64,000 nucleotides of DNA, from contig NZ_AUGL01000001.1 of the NCBI RefSeq assembly GCF_000422645.1, forward strand, positions 248,001-312,000, in the 5' to 3' direction. This DNA comes from Ferrimonas futtsuensis DSM 18154. GTDB lineage: Bacteria; Pseudomonadota; Gammaproteobacteria; Enterobacterales; Shewanellaceae. The position numbers and the translations under genes were made by a program. The notes under the pieces are model-generated. The model did not search any database. It was not told where the DNA came from and worked only from the letters and a program-made list of their open reading frames with translations. This document shows, in pieces, positions 17,146-25,936 of the stretch. The stretch's first letter is position 1. Each line of letters starts with the position of its first letter.

Positions 17146-17169
17146 CAAAAAGAGGGCCCGCTGGCCCTC
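17146..17169 (-). terminator. Terminator of moeA-moeB (minus strand)
   Basis: Stem GAGGGCC/GGCCCTC with a 4-base loop (17152–17169) is followed on the minus strand by five T, the complement of the A run ending at 17151. It lies 20 bases after the moeB stop. Confidence 0.85.
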
Positions 17170-17188
17170 CTCTTCACTGACGTCCCGC

Positions 17189-17935
17189 TTAACCGCAGAC
17201 GCTGCAGCCGGGCATCTTGGGCACTTTCATCTCCCGGAACTGCATGGTCATGGCATCCACCATCAACATGCGGCCATGCAGGGGCTTGCCCATGCCGGAG
17301 ATCTGTTTGATCGCCTCGGTGGCCTGTATGCTGGAGATCAGTCCCACCACGGGGGAGAGAATGCCGCTCTCGACGCAGCTGAGCTGTTGGTCACCGAACA
17401 TGGCTGAGAAGCAGTGGTAACAGGGCTGGTCCTCGGCGTAATTGAGCACGGTCACCAACCCCTCCATGCGGATGGCAGCCCCGGAGACCAGGGGCACCTT
17501 GGCCCCATAGCAGACTCGATTCAGCTGATTGCGGGTATCCAGGTTGTCGGTGCAGTCCAGCACCAGAGTATGATCCGCCACCTGAGCCGTCAGGGCCTCA
17601 TCTTCCAATCGCTCGGTGATCACCGCCACCTCCACATAGTGGTTGAGCTCGGCGATGGCCGCCTTGGCGGACTCCGCCTTGTTCATCCCCACCCGGGCAT
17701 CGGTATGCAGGATCTGTCGCTGCAGGTTGTGGCCCTCCACCTCATCGAAGTCCACCAGGGTCAGGTGGCCGACTCCGGCCGCCGCCAGGTACTGGGCGGC
17801 ACCGCAGCCCAGACCACCAACCCCGATAACCAGCACCCGCGCCTGCTTCAGCGCTTCCTGGCCGTCGATGTCAAACGCCGGAATGACGATCTGGCGGTTG
17901 TAACGCATCAACTCCTTATCGGACAGGATCTCCAT
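17189..17935 (-). CDS. moeB: Molybdopterin-synthase adenylyltransferase MoeB
   Basis: ThiF/E1-like enzyme of 248 residues that adenylylates the MoaD C-terminus. The nucleotide loop GVGGLGCG starts at residue 38; VDFDEVEGHNLQRQILH carries the conserved Arg. The zinc tetracysteine is split between PCYHC and the C-terminal GCSVCG. It overlaps the moeA stop by 1 base (translational coupling) and completes the Moco set opposite moaABCDE. Confidence 0.95.
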   Translation of the reverse strand: MEILSDKELMRYNRQIVIPAFDIDGQEALKQARVLVIGVGGLGCGAAQYLAAAGVGHLTLVDFDEVEGHNLQRQILHTDARVGMNKAESAKAAIAELNHYVEVAVITERLEDEALTAQVADHTLVLDCTDNLDTRNQLNRVCYGAKVPLVSGAAIRMEGLVTVLNYAEDQPCYHCFSAMFGDQQLSCVESGILSPVVGLISSIQATEAIKQISGMGKPLHGRMLMVDAMTMQFREMKVPKMPGCSVCG

Positions 17936-19185
17936 TACAGACCTCCCAGAACCTGGTTGAAGGGTTCCACCGTGACCTGGACACCGGGCTCCTGACCGCC
18001 GGCGTCCCGGGACAGGACGATAAAGCAGTTGGCCCGGCTCATGGAGGTGGTCATGTCTGACCCCTGTGCGCCCGTGGTGGCGACCTCGAGTTGGCCCTGC
18101 TGATTGCGGCTGAGCACGCCACGCTGATACTCCTGACGACCCGGCTTCTTACGGATGGCGTTGGTCAGGGTGGCATTCAGCGTCAGAGGCTGGTGACGAT
18201 GTTCACCGCCCAGATGCTTGAAGAAGGGCTGCACCAGTTGATAGCAGGTCACCATGGAGGAGACCGGGTTACCGGGCAATCCACAGAACCAGGAGTTGGG
18301 CAGCTTACCGAAGGCGAACGGCTTGCCCGGCTTGATCGCCAGCTTCCAGAAGTTGATGCTGCCCATCTCATCCAGCACCACCTTGATGTAATCCGCTTCT
18401 CCCACGGAGACACCGCCGGAGGTGACCACCACGTCGGCCAGTTCATCGCCGCGGCGGAAGGCGTCACGCACCAACTCAAGATCATCGGGGATCACCCCCA
18501 GATCGATCACCTCGGCGCCCATCTCGGTCAGCATGGTCCGCAGGGCGTGGCGGTTGGAGTCGTAGATCTGACCCGCCTCGAGCGGCTGGCCCGGAGGCAC
18601 CAGCTCGTCACCAGTGGAAAACAACGCCACCTTGATGGGCGTCTGCACCCTGACCCGACCATGGCCCGCTGTGGCCAGCACACCGATCTCGGCGGCGCCC
18701 ACCCGGGTACCGGCATCCAGCACCTTCTGCCCCTGGGTCAGTTCACTGCCACGGTGACGGACGAAAAAGCCCGGAGACACCTCCACGTTAAAGCTGACAC
18801 TGTCGCCCTCGGCGTTGGCCTCCTCCTGCATGATGATGGCGTCCATCTGCGCAGGCAGCGGCGCCCCCGTCATGATGCGCACACAGGCACCTGCGGGAAT
18901 CTCGCCGTCGAAGGGGATACCGGCAAAGGCTTTGCCAGCGATGGTCAGGGGTTGGCCCTCCACCACCTCGGCGGCGCGGACGGCGTAGCCGTCCATGGAG
19001 GAGTTATCGAACGCGGGCAGATCGATCAGGGAGCAGATATCCTCCGCCAACACCCGGCCTACCGCCTCTTCCAGAGCCACCTCCTCCACCCGGTTCAGGG
19101 GAGCGCAGGCGGCGTACATCTTTTCCAGTGCCTCGGCCGGAAGCATCAGCCCCGGCTGGCTGCAACAGTCCTGCTGTGCCATCAT
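17935..19185 (-). CDS. moeA: Molybdopterin molybdenumtransferase MoeA
   Basis: Inserts molybdate into adenylylated molybdopterin. The 416 residues match the four-domain MoeA: the N-terminal ALEEAVGRVLAEDI and DNSSMDGYAVRA, then the MoCF-binding core FSTGDELVPPGQPLEAGQIYDSN and TSGGVSVGEADY, then FGLPGNPVSSMVT-like sequence. Two ATGs (19185, 19182) follow an AGAGG ribosome site; the first is taken. It is the promoter-proximal gene of moeA-moeB on the minus strand. Confidence 0.95.
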   Translation of the reverse strand: MMAQQDCCSQPGLMLPAEALEKMYAACAPLNRVEEVALEEAVGRVLAEDICSLIDLPAFDNSSMDGYAVRAAEVVEGQPLTIAGKAFAGIPFDGEIPAGACVRIMTGAPLPAQMDAIIMQEEANAEGDSVSFNVEVSPGFFVRHRGSELTQGQKVLDAGTRVGAAEIGVLATAGHGRVRVQTPIKVALFSTGDELVPPGQPLEAGQIYDSNRHALRTMLTEMGAEVIDLGVIPDDLELVRDAFRRGDELADVVVTSGGVSVGEADYIKVVLDEMGSINFWKLAIKPGKPFAFGKLPNSWFCGLPGNPVSSMVTCYQLVQPFFKHLGGEHRHQPLTLNATLTNAIRKKPGRQEYQRGVLSRNQQGQLEVATTGAQGSDMTTSMSRANCFIVLSRDAGGQEPGVQVTVEPFNQVLGGL

Positions 19186-19318
19186 CTTGCCTCTTGAGCC
19201 ATAGTGGCGACCATTATGCCACCGGGCCCCAGATAAACCTATTGATCCAGTCGGGTATATTCACCTGCGCTGATGCAAAAATGTGCGGACATCGGCGTCA
19301 AAACCCTCAGCCATGGCC

Positions 19319-19371
19319 TTGTATTTTGCCCCCGCCCAGATATAATCTGCGCCCCCCGGTCAACGACCGGG
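19319..19371 (+). promoter_or_regulatory. Promoter and leader hairpin of yhhQ
   Basis: TTGTAT (19319–19324), a 16-base spacer and a perfect TATAAT (19341–19346) form a strong sigma-70 promoter. The early transcript would contain a hairpin CCCGGT/ACCGGG with a 5-base loop (19355–19371). The distance to the ATG at 19425 leaves a leader of about 70 bases. The hairpin does not match the preQ1 riboswitch patterns I know. Confidence 0.7.
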
Positions 19372-19424
19372 CATTTCACAATTTCCCGGGTTCCCTCACC
19401 CCGCTTACCAAAAAGGTACACTCG

Positions 19425-20090
19425 ATGTTGCAACTGACCCCTGCGCAGGTTAAACGCGCCCTGATCATTCTGATCAGCTTTCATATTGTGGTGATCACTG
19501 CCAGTAACTACCTGGTTCAGCTCCCCTTTCAAATCTTTGGCCAACACACCACCTGGGGTGCCTTCAGCTTTCCCTTTGTCTACCTGGCCACGGATCTGAC
19601 CGTACGCATCTTTGGTGCAGCCCCGGCACGGCGCATCATCTTTGGCGCCATGATGCCGGCTCTGCTGGCCTCCTACCTGGTGTCGGTGCTGTTCTTCGAG
19701 GGCCAGTTCCAGGGCGCCAAAGGGCTGCACGAATTCAACACCTTCGTCGGCCGCATCGCCTTCGCCAGTTTTGCTGCCTATCTTTTGGGGCAGCTGATGG
19801 ACATCAAGGTGTTTGCCCGGCTGCGTCAGATGAACGCCTGGTGGGTGGCCCCGGCAGCTTCCACTATTTTTGGGAACCTGATCGATACCCTGGTGTTCTT
19901 TTCAGTGGCATTCTATGCCAGCTCCAACCCCTTTATGGCAGAACACTGGCCGGAGATCGCCAGCGTGGATTATGGCTTCAAGCTGCTGATCAGCCTTGGG
20001 CTCTTCCTGCCCGCCTATGGCGTTCTGCTGAGATTCCTGTCGGACCGCATCCTGATGTCGTCCGCCACCACTGAGAGACACTTTGCCTGA
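19425..20090 (+). CDS. yhhQ: Queuosine precursor transporter YhhQ (VUT family)
   Basis: 221-residue membrane protein of the vitamin-uptake-like COG1738 family with about six hydrophobic helices. YhhQ imports 7-cyano-7-deazaguanine/preQ1, precursors of tRNA queuosine. The family signatures FPFVYLATDLTVRIFG and NLIDTLVFF are present. The start MLQLTPAQVKRAL matches the family N-terminus, and the frame upstream to 19128 overlaps moeA and is rejected. The stop overlaps the next ATG (TGATG), so it is coupled with the HD gene. Confidence 0.9.
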   Translation: MLQLTPAQVKRALIILISFHIVVITASNYLVQLPFQIFGQHTTWGAFSFPFVYLATDLTVRIFGAAPARRIIFGAMMPALLASYLVSVLFFEGQFQGAKGLHEFNTFVGRIAFASFAAYLLGQLMDIKVFARLRQMNAWWVAPAASTIFGNLIDTLVFFSVAFYASSNPFMAEHWPEIASVDYGFKLLISLGLFLPAYGVLLRFLSDRILMSSATTERHFA

Positions 20091-20734
20091 TGACACCGCG
20101 GCATTTCACTGAATCACTGAAGCAGCTGGGCCTGGACTGGCTCACCACCCATCAGAGCGATGCCGCTCATGATCTGGACCATATCCTCCGGGTCTACACC
20201 ACGGCCGGACGCCTGGGCCAGCAGGAGGGCGCCAATCCGGACATCCTGCTGCCGGCGGCCCTGCTGCACGATTGCGTCAGTATCGACAAGCGCGATCCCC
20301 GTCGCAGCCAGGCTTCGACCCTGAGCGCCGATGCGGCGGTCGCCTGGCTGGCACAGCACGACTACCCCGCCGAGTTGCTGGACGCCATCCACCATGCCAT
20401 CGCCAGCCACAGCTGGAGTGCCGGGCTAGAGACCAACACCCTGGAAGCCCGGGTACTGCAGGATGCGGATCGCCTGGATGCCCTGGGCGCCATCGGCACC
20501 GCCCGCTGTCTGATGCTGGGTGGCCAGTGGCAGAGTACCCTGTATCACGGCGGCGATCCCTTCGCCGACGCCAGAGAGTATGACGACAAAACCTACTGCC
20601 TGGACCACTTCTACGTTAAGCTTCAGCACCTGGCTGGCCAGCTGAAAACCGATGCGGGACGCCAAGAAGGCGAACGTCGCTGGCGCTGGATGGAAGGTTT
20701 TATCCAACAACTGCAATCTGAATTACCTGAGTGA
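20090..20734 (+). CDS. HD-domain phosphohydrolase (YedJ-like)
   Basis: 214 residues. The HD metal site is complete: HDLDHILRVY gives the first histidines (27 and 31), LLHD the H60–D61 doublet, and DADRLDALGAIG the distal Asp. This resembles YedJ/YpgQ-type nucleotide pyrophosphohydrolases, but the substrate is unknown. Its start overlaps the yhhQ stop, and the GNAT gene follows 8 bases after its end. Confidence 0.83.
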   Translation: MTPRHFTESLKQLGLDWLTTHQSDAAHDLDHILRVYTTAGRLGQQEGANPDILLPAALLHDCVSIDKRDPRRSQASTLSADAAVAWLAQHDYPAELLDAIHHAIASHSWSAGLETNTLEARVLQDADRLDALGAIGTARCLMLGGQWQSTLYHGGDPFADAREYDDKTYCLDHFYVKLQHLAGQLKTDAGRQEGERRWRWMEGFIQQLQSELPE

Positions 20735-20742
20735 GAGACCCT

Positions 20743-21174
20743 ATGAACTGGCGTGAAGGCACAATTGATGAAGTGATGGCTCTGGTGGAGCAGGTCCCCG
20801 AGCTGGATACTCCCTACCCCAGAGAGGAGTACGATCAGCGTCTGGGCGAGGTTCCCCACCTCATTCAGATCGCCGAGGTGGAAGGCCAGGCCGCTGGCTT
20901 CAAGGTGGGCTATGCCCTGGATGAGCAGCAGTTCTACTCCTGGCTGGGCGCGGTGCTTCCCCAATTCCGGGGACAGGGTGTGGCCAAAACTCTGCTGCGG
21001 GCACAGGAAAGCTGGGCAAAGGAACAGGGTTATAAACTGATCACGGTGAAGAGTCGCAACCGCTACCCAGAGATGCTGCGGATGCTGCTGGGCAAGGGCT
21101 ATCACCTGGTGGATATGCAGAAAGCCAGCAACACCCCCCTGGACTACCGCATCCTGCTGGAAAAAAGTTTATAA
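20743..21174 (+). CDS. GNAT-family N-acetyltransferase
   Basis: 143 residues from ATG 20743; a GTG at 20731 is an in-frame alternative. The acetyl-CoA loop is VLPQFRGQGVAKTLLRAQESWA (Q/RxxGxG/A pattern, about residues 70–91), followed by the usual SRNRYPEMLRMLLGKGY. Substrate unknown. It is the third gene of yhhQ–HD–GNAT, with no terminator before the small RNA that follows. Confidence 0.82.
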   Translation: MNWREGTIDEVMALVEQVPELDTPYPREEYDQRLGEVPHLIQIAEVEGQAAGFKVGYALDEQQFYSWLGAVLPQFRGQGVAKTLLRAQESWAKEQGYKLITVKSRNRYPEMLRMLLGKGYHLVDMQKASNTPLDYRILLEKSL

Positions 21175-21190
21175 AAAGTGTCCAAGGCAC

Positions 21191-21220
21191 TTGCAATGCA
21201 AATGAGAATAGTTGTTATTT
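21191..21220 (+). promoter_or_regulatory. Fur-box-like site overlapping a promoter
   Basis: GCAAATGAGAATAGTTGTT (21198–21216) matches the 19-bp Fur consensus at about 12 positions by eye. It overlaps a possible promoter, TTGCAA (21191–21196) with a −10 in GTTATTT (21214–21220). Iron-replete Fur would be expected to block the RNA that starts just downstream. Confidence 0.6.
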
Positions 21221-21225
21221 AACTG

Positions 21226-21325
21226 CGTTCCAACTTTAGCCCCCTGATAGTTAAGGTGGTTGTTTTAGCTCACAGCATTGCTCACACGGTTTTAGGCCGG
21301 CAACTCAGTTGCCGGCCCATTTTTT
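21226..21325 (+). ncRNA. ryhB: RyhB-like iron-responsive small RNA
   Basis: A short transcript of about 100 bases is predicted between the Fur-box promoter and a strong terminator. Its centre holds GCATTGCTCACAC (21275–21287), which shares ATTGCTCACA with the conserved seed of enterobacterial RyhB. The end is a 9-bp stem GGCCGGCAA/TTGCCGGCC (21295–21317) followed by a T tract (21320–21325), as in Hfq-bound RNAs. RyhB represses iron-using proteins when Fur is inactive. No protein frame explains the region. The precise 5' end is inferred from the promoter and could be off by several bases. Confidence 0.75.
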
Positions 21326-21343
21326 ATGTGGGCCCACATTGGC

Positions 21344-22000
21344 CTAATCACAGAGCGCTATCACCTGAGAAACCAGGGCTCGTATCCCCGCCGCGGCCTC
21401 AGGCAGGCTTTTGGCCAGCATGTAAGCCGGTGTGGTCACCACCTTGTGGCGCTCATCCACATGGATCTCCTCCACCGCACACTCCCTGTGCTCACCGCCC
21501 ATGGCGTTGAACGCGACCGCGGTCTCATGGTCGTTCCCTATGGTGCCCTGCACCCCCTCGCCATAGATGCGGGGCAACATCATCGGCGCAATGCAAAGAT
21601 AACCACAGGGCTTACCCGCCTGGGCAAACGCCAGGGCCACCGCCATCACATCATCACTGACCTGACACTCACTGCCTGACAGGGCAAAATCACACAGATT
21701 CTTGGCGGCACCGAAGCCTCCAGGCACCACCAGGGCATCGTAATCCGCTGCATGGAGATCGCTGAGGGGCAACACCTCCCCCCGGGCAATGCGGGCGGCC
21801 TCAACCAGGCAGTTGCGACTCTCCTGTTCTGCCACCTCGCCGGTGAGGTGGTTCACCACATGCAGTTGAGGCCTGTCGGGAGCAAAGCACTGATAAGACG
21901 CTCCCTTCTCCTGAATGGCCAGCAAGGCCAGGACAGATTCGTGTATCTCCGAGCCATCAAACACACCAGAGCCACTGAGCAGTACCGCAATCCTCTTCAT
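21344..22000 (-). CDS. elbB: ElbB, glyoxalase/DJ-1-PfpI-like protein
   Basis: 218 residues of the DJ-1/PfpI superfamily, matching ElbB (isoprenoid biosynthesis protein with amidotransferase-like domain). Features are VLLSGSGVFDGSEIHES at the N-terminus, VVPGGFGAAKNL, and the nucleophile-elbow Cys136 in GYLCIAP. E. coli ElbB shows glyoxalase activity in vitro; its physiological role is unclear. It converges on the RyhB-like RNA, with 18 bases between its stop and the end of that RNA. Confidence 0.9.
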   Translation of the reverse strand: MKRIAVLLSGSGVFDGSEIHESVLALLAIQEKGASYQCFAPDRPQLHVVNHLTGEVAEQESRNCLVEAARIARGEVLPLSDLHAADYDALVVPGGFGAAKNLCDFALSGSECQVSDDVMAVALAFAQAGKPCGYLCIAPMMLPRIYGEGVQGTIGNDHETAVAFNAMGGEHRECAVEEIHVDERHKVVTTPAYMLAKSLPEAAAGIRALVSQVIALCD

Positions 22001-22188
22001 GGTTTCTTTCCTTATTACTCATGAGACTAAAAATTTAATTTTATATAGCCAAATATTGCAAAGTTGTTAACGACGATCTCTATACACGGCGATTTTTTGT
22101 GCTAACTTAATCAGCCAGATGTCGGATGGCATTGCCGCTGTTACTTACGCCCTCCAGTGTATCCTCCGCTAAACCTGTTTCGAATAGC

Positions 22189-22388
22189 AATATCCACAAT
22201 ACGGGTTTTGTGGGATCTTTGGCCAGGATCGCCAAAGATCATTCAGATAACCAATTGATTTTATTGATCTATCACCAAGTCTTTGATCTCGATCGAATTT
22301 TAATGCGATCCCGCGCATTCTGCAGAAACACACAGAGTTATCCACATCTCTGTGCGTCCTTATATCCTGTGGACAACTCTGTGGAAAA
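22189..22388. other. oriC-like cluster: four DnaA boxes and seven GATC sites upstream of polA
   Basis: The 460-base gap between elbB and polA has one perfect DnaA box, TTATCCACA (22338–22346), and three one-mismatch boxes: ATATCCACA (22190–22198), and on the minus strand TTGTCCACA (22368–22376) and TTTTCCACA (22380–22388). Seven GATC (Dam/SeqA) sites lie within 97 bases (starting 22214, 22227, 22237, 22266, 22285, 22291, 22307); fewer than one is expected by chance. The GATC segment is AT-rich with TTGATTTTATTGATC and GATCGAATTTTAATGCGATC. This is the layout of a gammaproteobacterial oriC, or of a DnaA/SeqA-controlled polA promoter. The rest of the gap (22001–22188) is AT-rich with no clear element. 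Confidence 0.55.
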
Positions 22389-22460
22389 TCACCTTCACCC
22401 TAGCGAATTCCGGGCACTCGTGGCATGCTTAGCCATCACTTTCAACAGTAAAACATCCAC

Positions 22461-25202
22461 ATGGCCCAGCTTCCCGAAAATCCCCTGATCCTCGTCGACG
22501 GCTCCTCCTACCTTTACCGCGCCTATCATGCGCCACCACACCTGACCAACTCCAAGGGAGAGCCCACAGGCGCGGTCTACGGCGTAGTCAACATGCTGCG
22601 CAGCCTGATCCGTCAATTCAACCCCAGCCACATGGTGGTGGTGTTCGATGCCAAAGGTAGAACCTTCCGGGATGACCTCTACCCCGACTATAAGGCACAC
22701 CGCCCCCCCATGCCCGATGACCTGCGCAGTCAGATTCAGCCCGTGCATGAGATCATCCGCGCCATGGGGCTGCCGCTGCTGGTGGTGGAAGGGGTGGAAG
22801 CCGACGACGTCATCGGCACTCTGGCCAAGCAGGCGGAAGAGGCGGGTCATAAAGTGGTGATCAGCACCGGTGACAAGGATATGGCTCAGCTTGTTACCGA
22901 CAACATTACCCTGATCAACACCATGACCGACACCGTGATGGATCCGGAAGGGGTGGTGAATAAGTTCGGTGTGGGGCCTGAGCTGATCATCGACCTGCTG
23001 GCGATGATGGGGGATAAGGTCGACAACATCCCGGGGCTGCCCGGCGTGGGTGAGAAGACCGCCCTGGCCATGCTCCAGGGGATCGGCGGACTGGACGCCA
23101 TCTATGGTGATCCGGATGCGGTGGCGACGCTGGGCTTCCGCGGTGCCAAAACCATGCCTAAGAAGCTGCGCGACAACGAGAAGGAAGCCTTCCTCAGTTA
23201 TCAGCTGGCAACCATCAAGCTGGACGTTCCCCTGAACCAGGCGATGGCCGATCTCAAGGTCATCGCCCCGGACCGCGATGCCCTGATAAAGCTCTACGGA
23301 GAGATGGAGTTCCGTCGCTGGCTGGGTGAGGTGCTGGATGGGGACAAGTCCGACACTGCCGAAGAGGCGGATGGCGGCACCGCCAAAGCCTGCGAGTTCG
23401 AACACGAAACCATTCTGACCCAGGGCCAGTTGGATCAGTGGCTGGACAAACTGCAACAGGCGGAGCTGTTTGCCCTGGATACCGAGACCACCTCCCTCAA
23501 CTACATGGAGGCGGAACTGGTGGGCCTGAGCTTTGCTGTGGACACCAAGCTGGGCGCCTATCTGCCTCTGGCCCATGACTACGAAGGTGCCCCGCAGCAG
23601 CTGGACAGAGACGCGGTACTGACCAGATTCAAGCCTCTGCTGGAAGACGCCTCCCGCAAGAAGGTCGGCCAGAACCTTAAGTACGACATGTCGGTCCTGG
23701 CTCGTTATGGCATCAGGCTGCAGGGGGTCGAGTTTGACACCATGCTGGAGTCCTACTGCTTCAACTCCACCGCGGGTAAGCACAATATGGATGACCTGGC
23801 TCTCAAATACCTGAGCCACAAGACGGTTCACTTCGAGGATATCGCTGGCAAAGGGGCCAAGCAGAAAACCTTCAACCAGATCCCTCTGGAGGAAGCCGCC
23901 CCCTACGCCGCCGAGGACGCGGTCATCACCCTGCAACTGCACCAGCATCTGCTGCCGAGGCTTCAGGAGCTGGAGGGCTGCCACAAGGTGTTCCGCGACA
24001 TCGAGATGCCCCTGGTGCCTATCCTTTCCAGTATCGAGCGCCAGGGTGTGCTGCTGGACACGGATCTGCTGCACCAGCAATCCACCGAAATCGCCAATGT
24101 GCTCGATGCCCTGGAGCAGCAGGCTCACGATCTGGCCGGCGAGAGTTTCAACCTCTCCTCCACCAAGCAGCTGCAACATATTCTGTTTGAGAAGCTGGGC
24201 TATCCCGTGCTGAAGAAAACCCCCAAGGGCGCCCCCTCCACCGCCGAAGAGGTGCTTCAGGACCTGGCCCTGGACTATGAGCTGCCCAAACTGATTCTGG
24301 AGCATCGAAGCCTGGCCAAGCTGAAGAGCACCTATACCGACAAGCTGCCCCTGCTGGTGCAGCCCAGTGGCCGGGTGCACACCTCCTACCATCAGGCAGT
24401 GACCGCCACCGGACGTCTCTCCAGCTCCGATCCCAACCTGCAGAACATCCCCATCCGCAGCGAACAGGGGCGGCGCATTCGTCAGGCCTTTATCGCCCCG
24501 GACGGCTACAAGCTGCTGGCCATCGACTACTCCCAGATTGAACTGAGGATCATGGCTCACCTCTCTCAGGACAAGGGGCTGCTGGAGGCTTTTGCCCAGG
24601 GTAAGGATGTCCACCGGGCCACCGCCGCCGAGGTGTTTGGAGTGAGCTTCGATGAGGTCACCACCGAGCAGCGTCGCCGGGCCAAGGCGGTCAACTTCGG
24701 CCTGATCTATGGCATGTCCGCTTTCGGACTGGCCAAACAGCTGCACATTCCCAGAGGGGAAGCCCAGCACTACATCGACATCTACTTCGAGCGTTACCCC
24801 GGTGTGAAGCGCTACATGGAGGACACCCGCAAACAGGCCCATGACGATCAGTATGTGGAAACCCTGTTTGGCCGCCGTCTGCACCTGCCGGACATCAACG
24901 CCCGTAATAAGATGCGCCAGCAGGCCGCAGAACGTACCGCCATCAACGCCCCCATGCAGGGCAGTGCCGCCGACATCATCAAGCGGGCGATGATCAAAGT
25001 GTCCGACTACCTGTCCAAACAGGAGAAGGATGAGATTCGCATGCTGATGCAGGTGCACGATGAACTGGTGTTTGAAGTGAAACAGGAGCAGGCCGAGACC
25101 CACAGCCAGGCTCTGCGTGACCTGATGGCCGACGCAGCACAACTGGATGTGCCGCTGATCGCCGAAGCCGGCATCGGCGACAACTGGGACCAGGCCCACT
25201 AG
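22461..25202 (+). CDS. polA: DNA polymerase I
   Basis: Full-length PolA of 913 residues. The 5'-nuclease domain fills about residues 1–290 ([38 protein letters not shown]). The 3'–5' exonuclease domain has an intact acidic motif, ALDTETTSL, near 340, so proofreading is likely functional. The polymerase domain has motif [13 protein letters not shown], motif [14 protein letters not shown] and motif [11 protein letters not shown]. It acts in Okazaki fragment maturation and repair. The leader upstream carries DnaA boxes and clustered GATC sites; DnaA-responsive polA expression is known in E. coli. Confidence 0.98.
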   Translation: MAQLPENPLILVDGSSYLYRAYHAPPHLTNSKGEPTGAVYGVVNMLRSLIRQFNPSHMVVVFDAKGRTFRDDLYPDYKAHRPPMPDDLRSQIQPVHEIIRAMGLPLLVVEGVEADDVIGTLAKQAEEAGHKVVISTGDKDMAQLVTDNITLINTMTDTVMDPEGVVNKFGVGPELIIDLLAMMGDKVDNIPGLPGVGEKTALAMLQGIGGLDAIYGDPDAVATLGFRGAKTMPKKLRDNEKEAFLSYQLATIKLDVPLNQAMADLKVIAPDRDALIKLYGEMEFRRWLGEVLDGDKSDTAEEADGGTAKACEFEHETILTQGQLDQWLDKLQQAELFALDTETTSLNYMEAELVGLSFAVDTKLGAYLPLAHDYEGAPQQLDRDAVLTRFKPLLEDASRKKVGQNLKYDMSVLARYGIRLQGVEFDTMLESYCFNSTAGKHNMDDLALKYLSHKTVHFEDIAGKGAKQKTFNQIPLEEAAPYAAEDAVITLQLHQHLLPRLQELEGCHKVFRDIEMPLVPILSSIERQGVLLDTDLLHQQSTEIANVLDALEQQAHDLAGESFNLSSTKQLQHILFEKLGYPVLKKTPKGAPSTAEEVLQDLALDYELPKLILEHRSLAKLKSTYTDKLPLLVQPSGRVHTSYHQAVTATGRLSSSDPNLQNIPIRSEQGRRIRQAFIAPDGYKLLAIDYSQIELRIMAHLSQDKGLLEAFAQGKDVHRATAAEVFGVSFDEVTTEQRRRAKAVNFGLIYGMSAFGLAKQLHIPRGEAQHYIDIYFERYPGVKRYMEDTRKQAHDDQYVETLFGRRLHLPDINARNKMRQQAAERTAINAPMQGSAADIIKRAMIKVSDYLSKQEKDEIRMLMQVHDELVFEVKQEQAETHSQALRDLMADAAQLDVPLIAEAGIGDNWDQAH

Positions 25203-25256
25203 GGCTCAGCAATCCTGGCGGGCTGATTTTAACCCGGGCGCCATGACCCCACCTGA

Positions 25257-25283
25257 GGGGAGCGATTCGCTCCCCTTTTCTTT
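25257..25283 (+). terminator. Rho-independent terminator of polA
   Basis: Stem GGGGAGCG/CGCTCCCC with a 3-base loop (25257–25275) is followed by TTTTCTTT, 54 bases after the polA stop. Confidence 0.9.
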
Positions 25284-25472
25284 GCCCCTGGGTTGTAAGT
25301 GAACTTTCACCCGGGCAGACCGACCGAACCACAAAGAACACCGCCGTTCGATCTGTTGGATCCACTCCAAAGATCTCCAGGTGGATCGCAGATCACAGTT
25401 TGATGACTTATTGCGGTAAGGAACCAAGCAGGTAAATAGAGGGATAATGAGACTTTATGTAGTTATTGGATC

Positions 25473-25498
25473 AAAAAGCGCAGAACGCGTAGCTTTTT
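25473..25498. other. A/T-flanked hairpin between polA and Spot 42
   Basis: AAAAAGC (25473–25479) and GCTTTTT (25492–25498) form a 7-bp stem that reads as a weak terminator on both strands. The remaining sequence from 25284 to 25577 is AT-rich and has GATCACA half-sites resembling CRP sites (about 25391 and 25508). These fit cAMP-CRP control of spf, but no full site is clear. Confidence 0.4.
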
Positions 25499-25577
25499 GG
25501 CGATCAAGATCACAAAATTTCTCATCTAGGACCGAATTCGCTTTTATAAAGCAACCTGGTTGGCTATGCTTTCGTCT

Positions 25578-25687
25578 GTAGGGTACAGAGGTAAGATGTT
25601 CTATCTTAACAAACCTTATTCGATCGCTCTCAGCGATCAGCCAAAATTTATGGCGCCCCGGTGACACTTGTCACCGGGGTTTTTTCT
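25578..25687 (+). ncRNA. spf: Spot 42 RNA
   Basis: The 5' end GTAGGGTACAGAGGTAAGAT, followed by GTTCTATCTT, is essentially identical to E. coli Spot 42. The 3' end is a 10-bp terminator stem CCCCGGTGAC/GTCACCGGGG (25656–25679) with six T. Predicted length of about 108 bases matches the known 109. The locus lies between polA and engB, as in E. coli. Spot 42 is an Hfq-dependent RNA that represses many catabolic genes and is itself repressed by CRP. A TATGCT −10 lies at 25564–25569. Confidence 0.95.
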
Positions 25688-25787
25688 TTTCTATGTCTGA
25701 AAACTTTCATCAAGTTACGAAATTCACCGAACACTTTTCGCACAATCCGGATTAGAGCAAATGCTTTAGTTTTTGTTGCCGAAGAGT

Positions 25788-25793
25788 TATGAT
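25788..25793 (+). promoter_or_regulatory. Putative −10 of the unassigned transcript
   Basis: TATGAT at 25788–25793 with a weak TTTAGT −35 (25765–25770) at 17-base spacing. It would start RNA near 25800. Confidence 0.4.
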
Positions 25794-25799
25794 GCGTTC

Positions 25800-25916
25800 A
25801 TAGGGTCGTCCCCCGGAATCCGAGTCCGGGCGACTCTCGTCTTGTTATCGTTGAAAAAGCTTCTCCCCAATTAAGCTTTTTACACGCCGGTGATGATCAT
25901 TCGTCACCGGCTTTTT
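25800..25916 (+). ncRNA. Unassigned small RNA between Spot 42 and engB
   Basis: A second terminated transcript of about 115 bases with no reading frame. Three hairpins are predicted: GTCG..CCCGGA/TCCGGG.CGAC near 25805–25834; a perfect 9-bp AAAAAGCTT/AAGCTTTTT with the loop CTCCCCAATT (25854–25881); and a terminator GCCGGTGA/TCACCGGC (25886–25911) with TTTTT. The preceding transcript (Spot 42) already has its own terminator, so this terminator implies a separate RNA. The C-rich loop could pair with Shine-Dalgarno sequences. I do not recognise the family; it is not CsrB-like. Confidence 0.55.
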
Positions 25917-25936
25917 CTTTTCCGGGTGCCTGAACG

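Noticed and set aside
19347-19424. preQ1 riboswitch in the yhhQ leader
   Set aside because: Only a simple hairpin is seen; the sequence does not fit the class I or II patterns I know.
22395-25199. 934-codon minus-strand open frame
   Set aside because: Antisense to polA; composition is that of a shadow frame, and polA is unmistakable.
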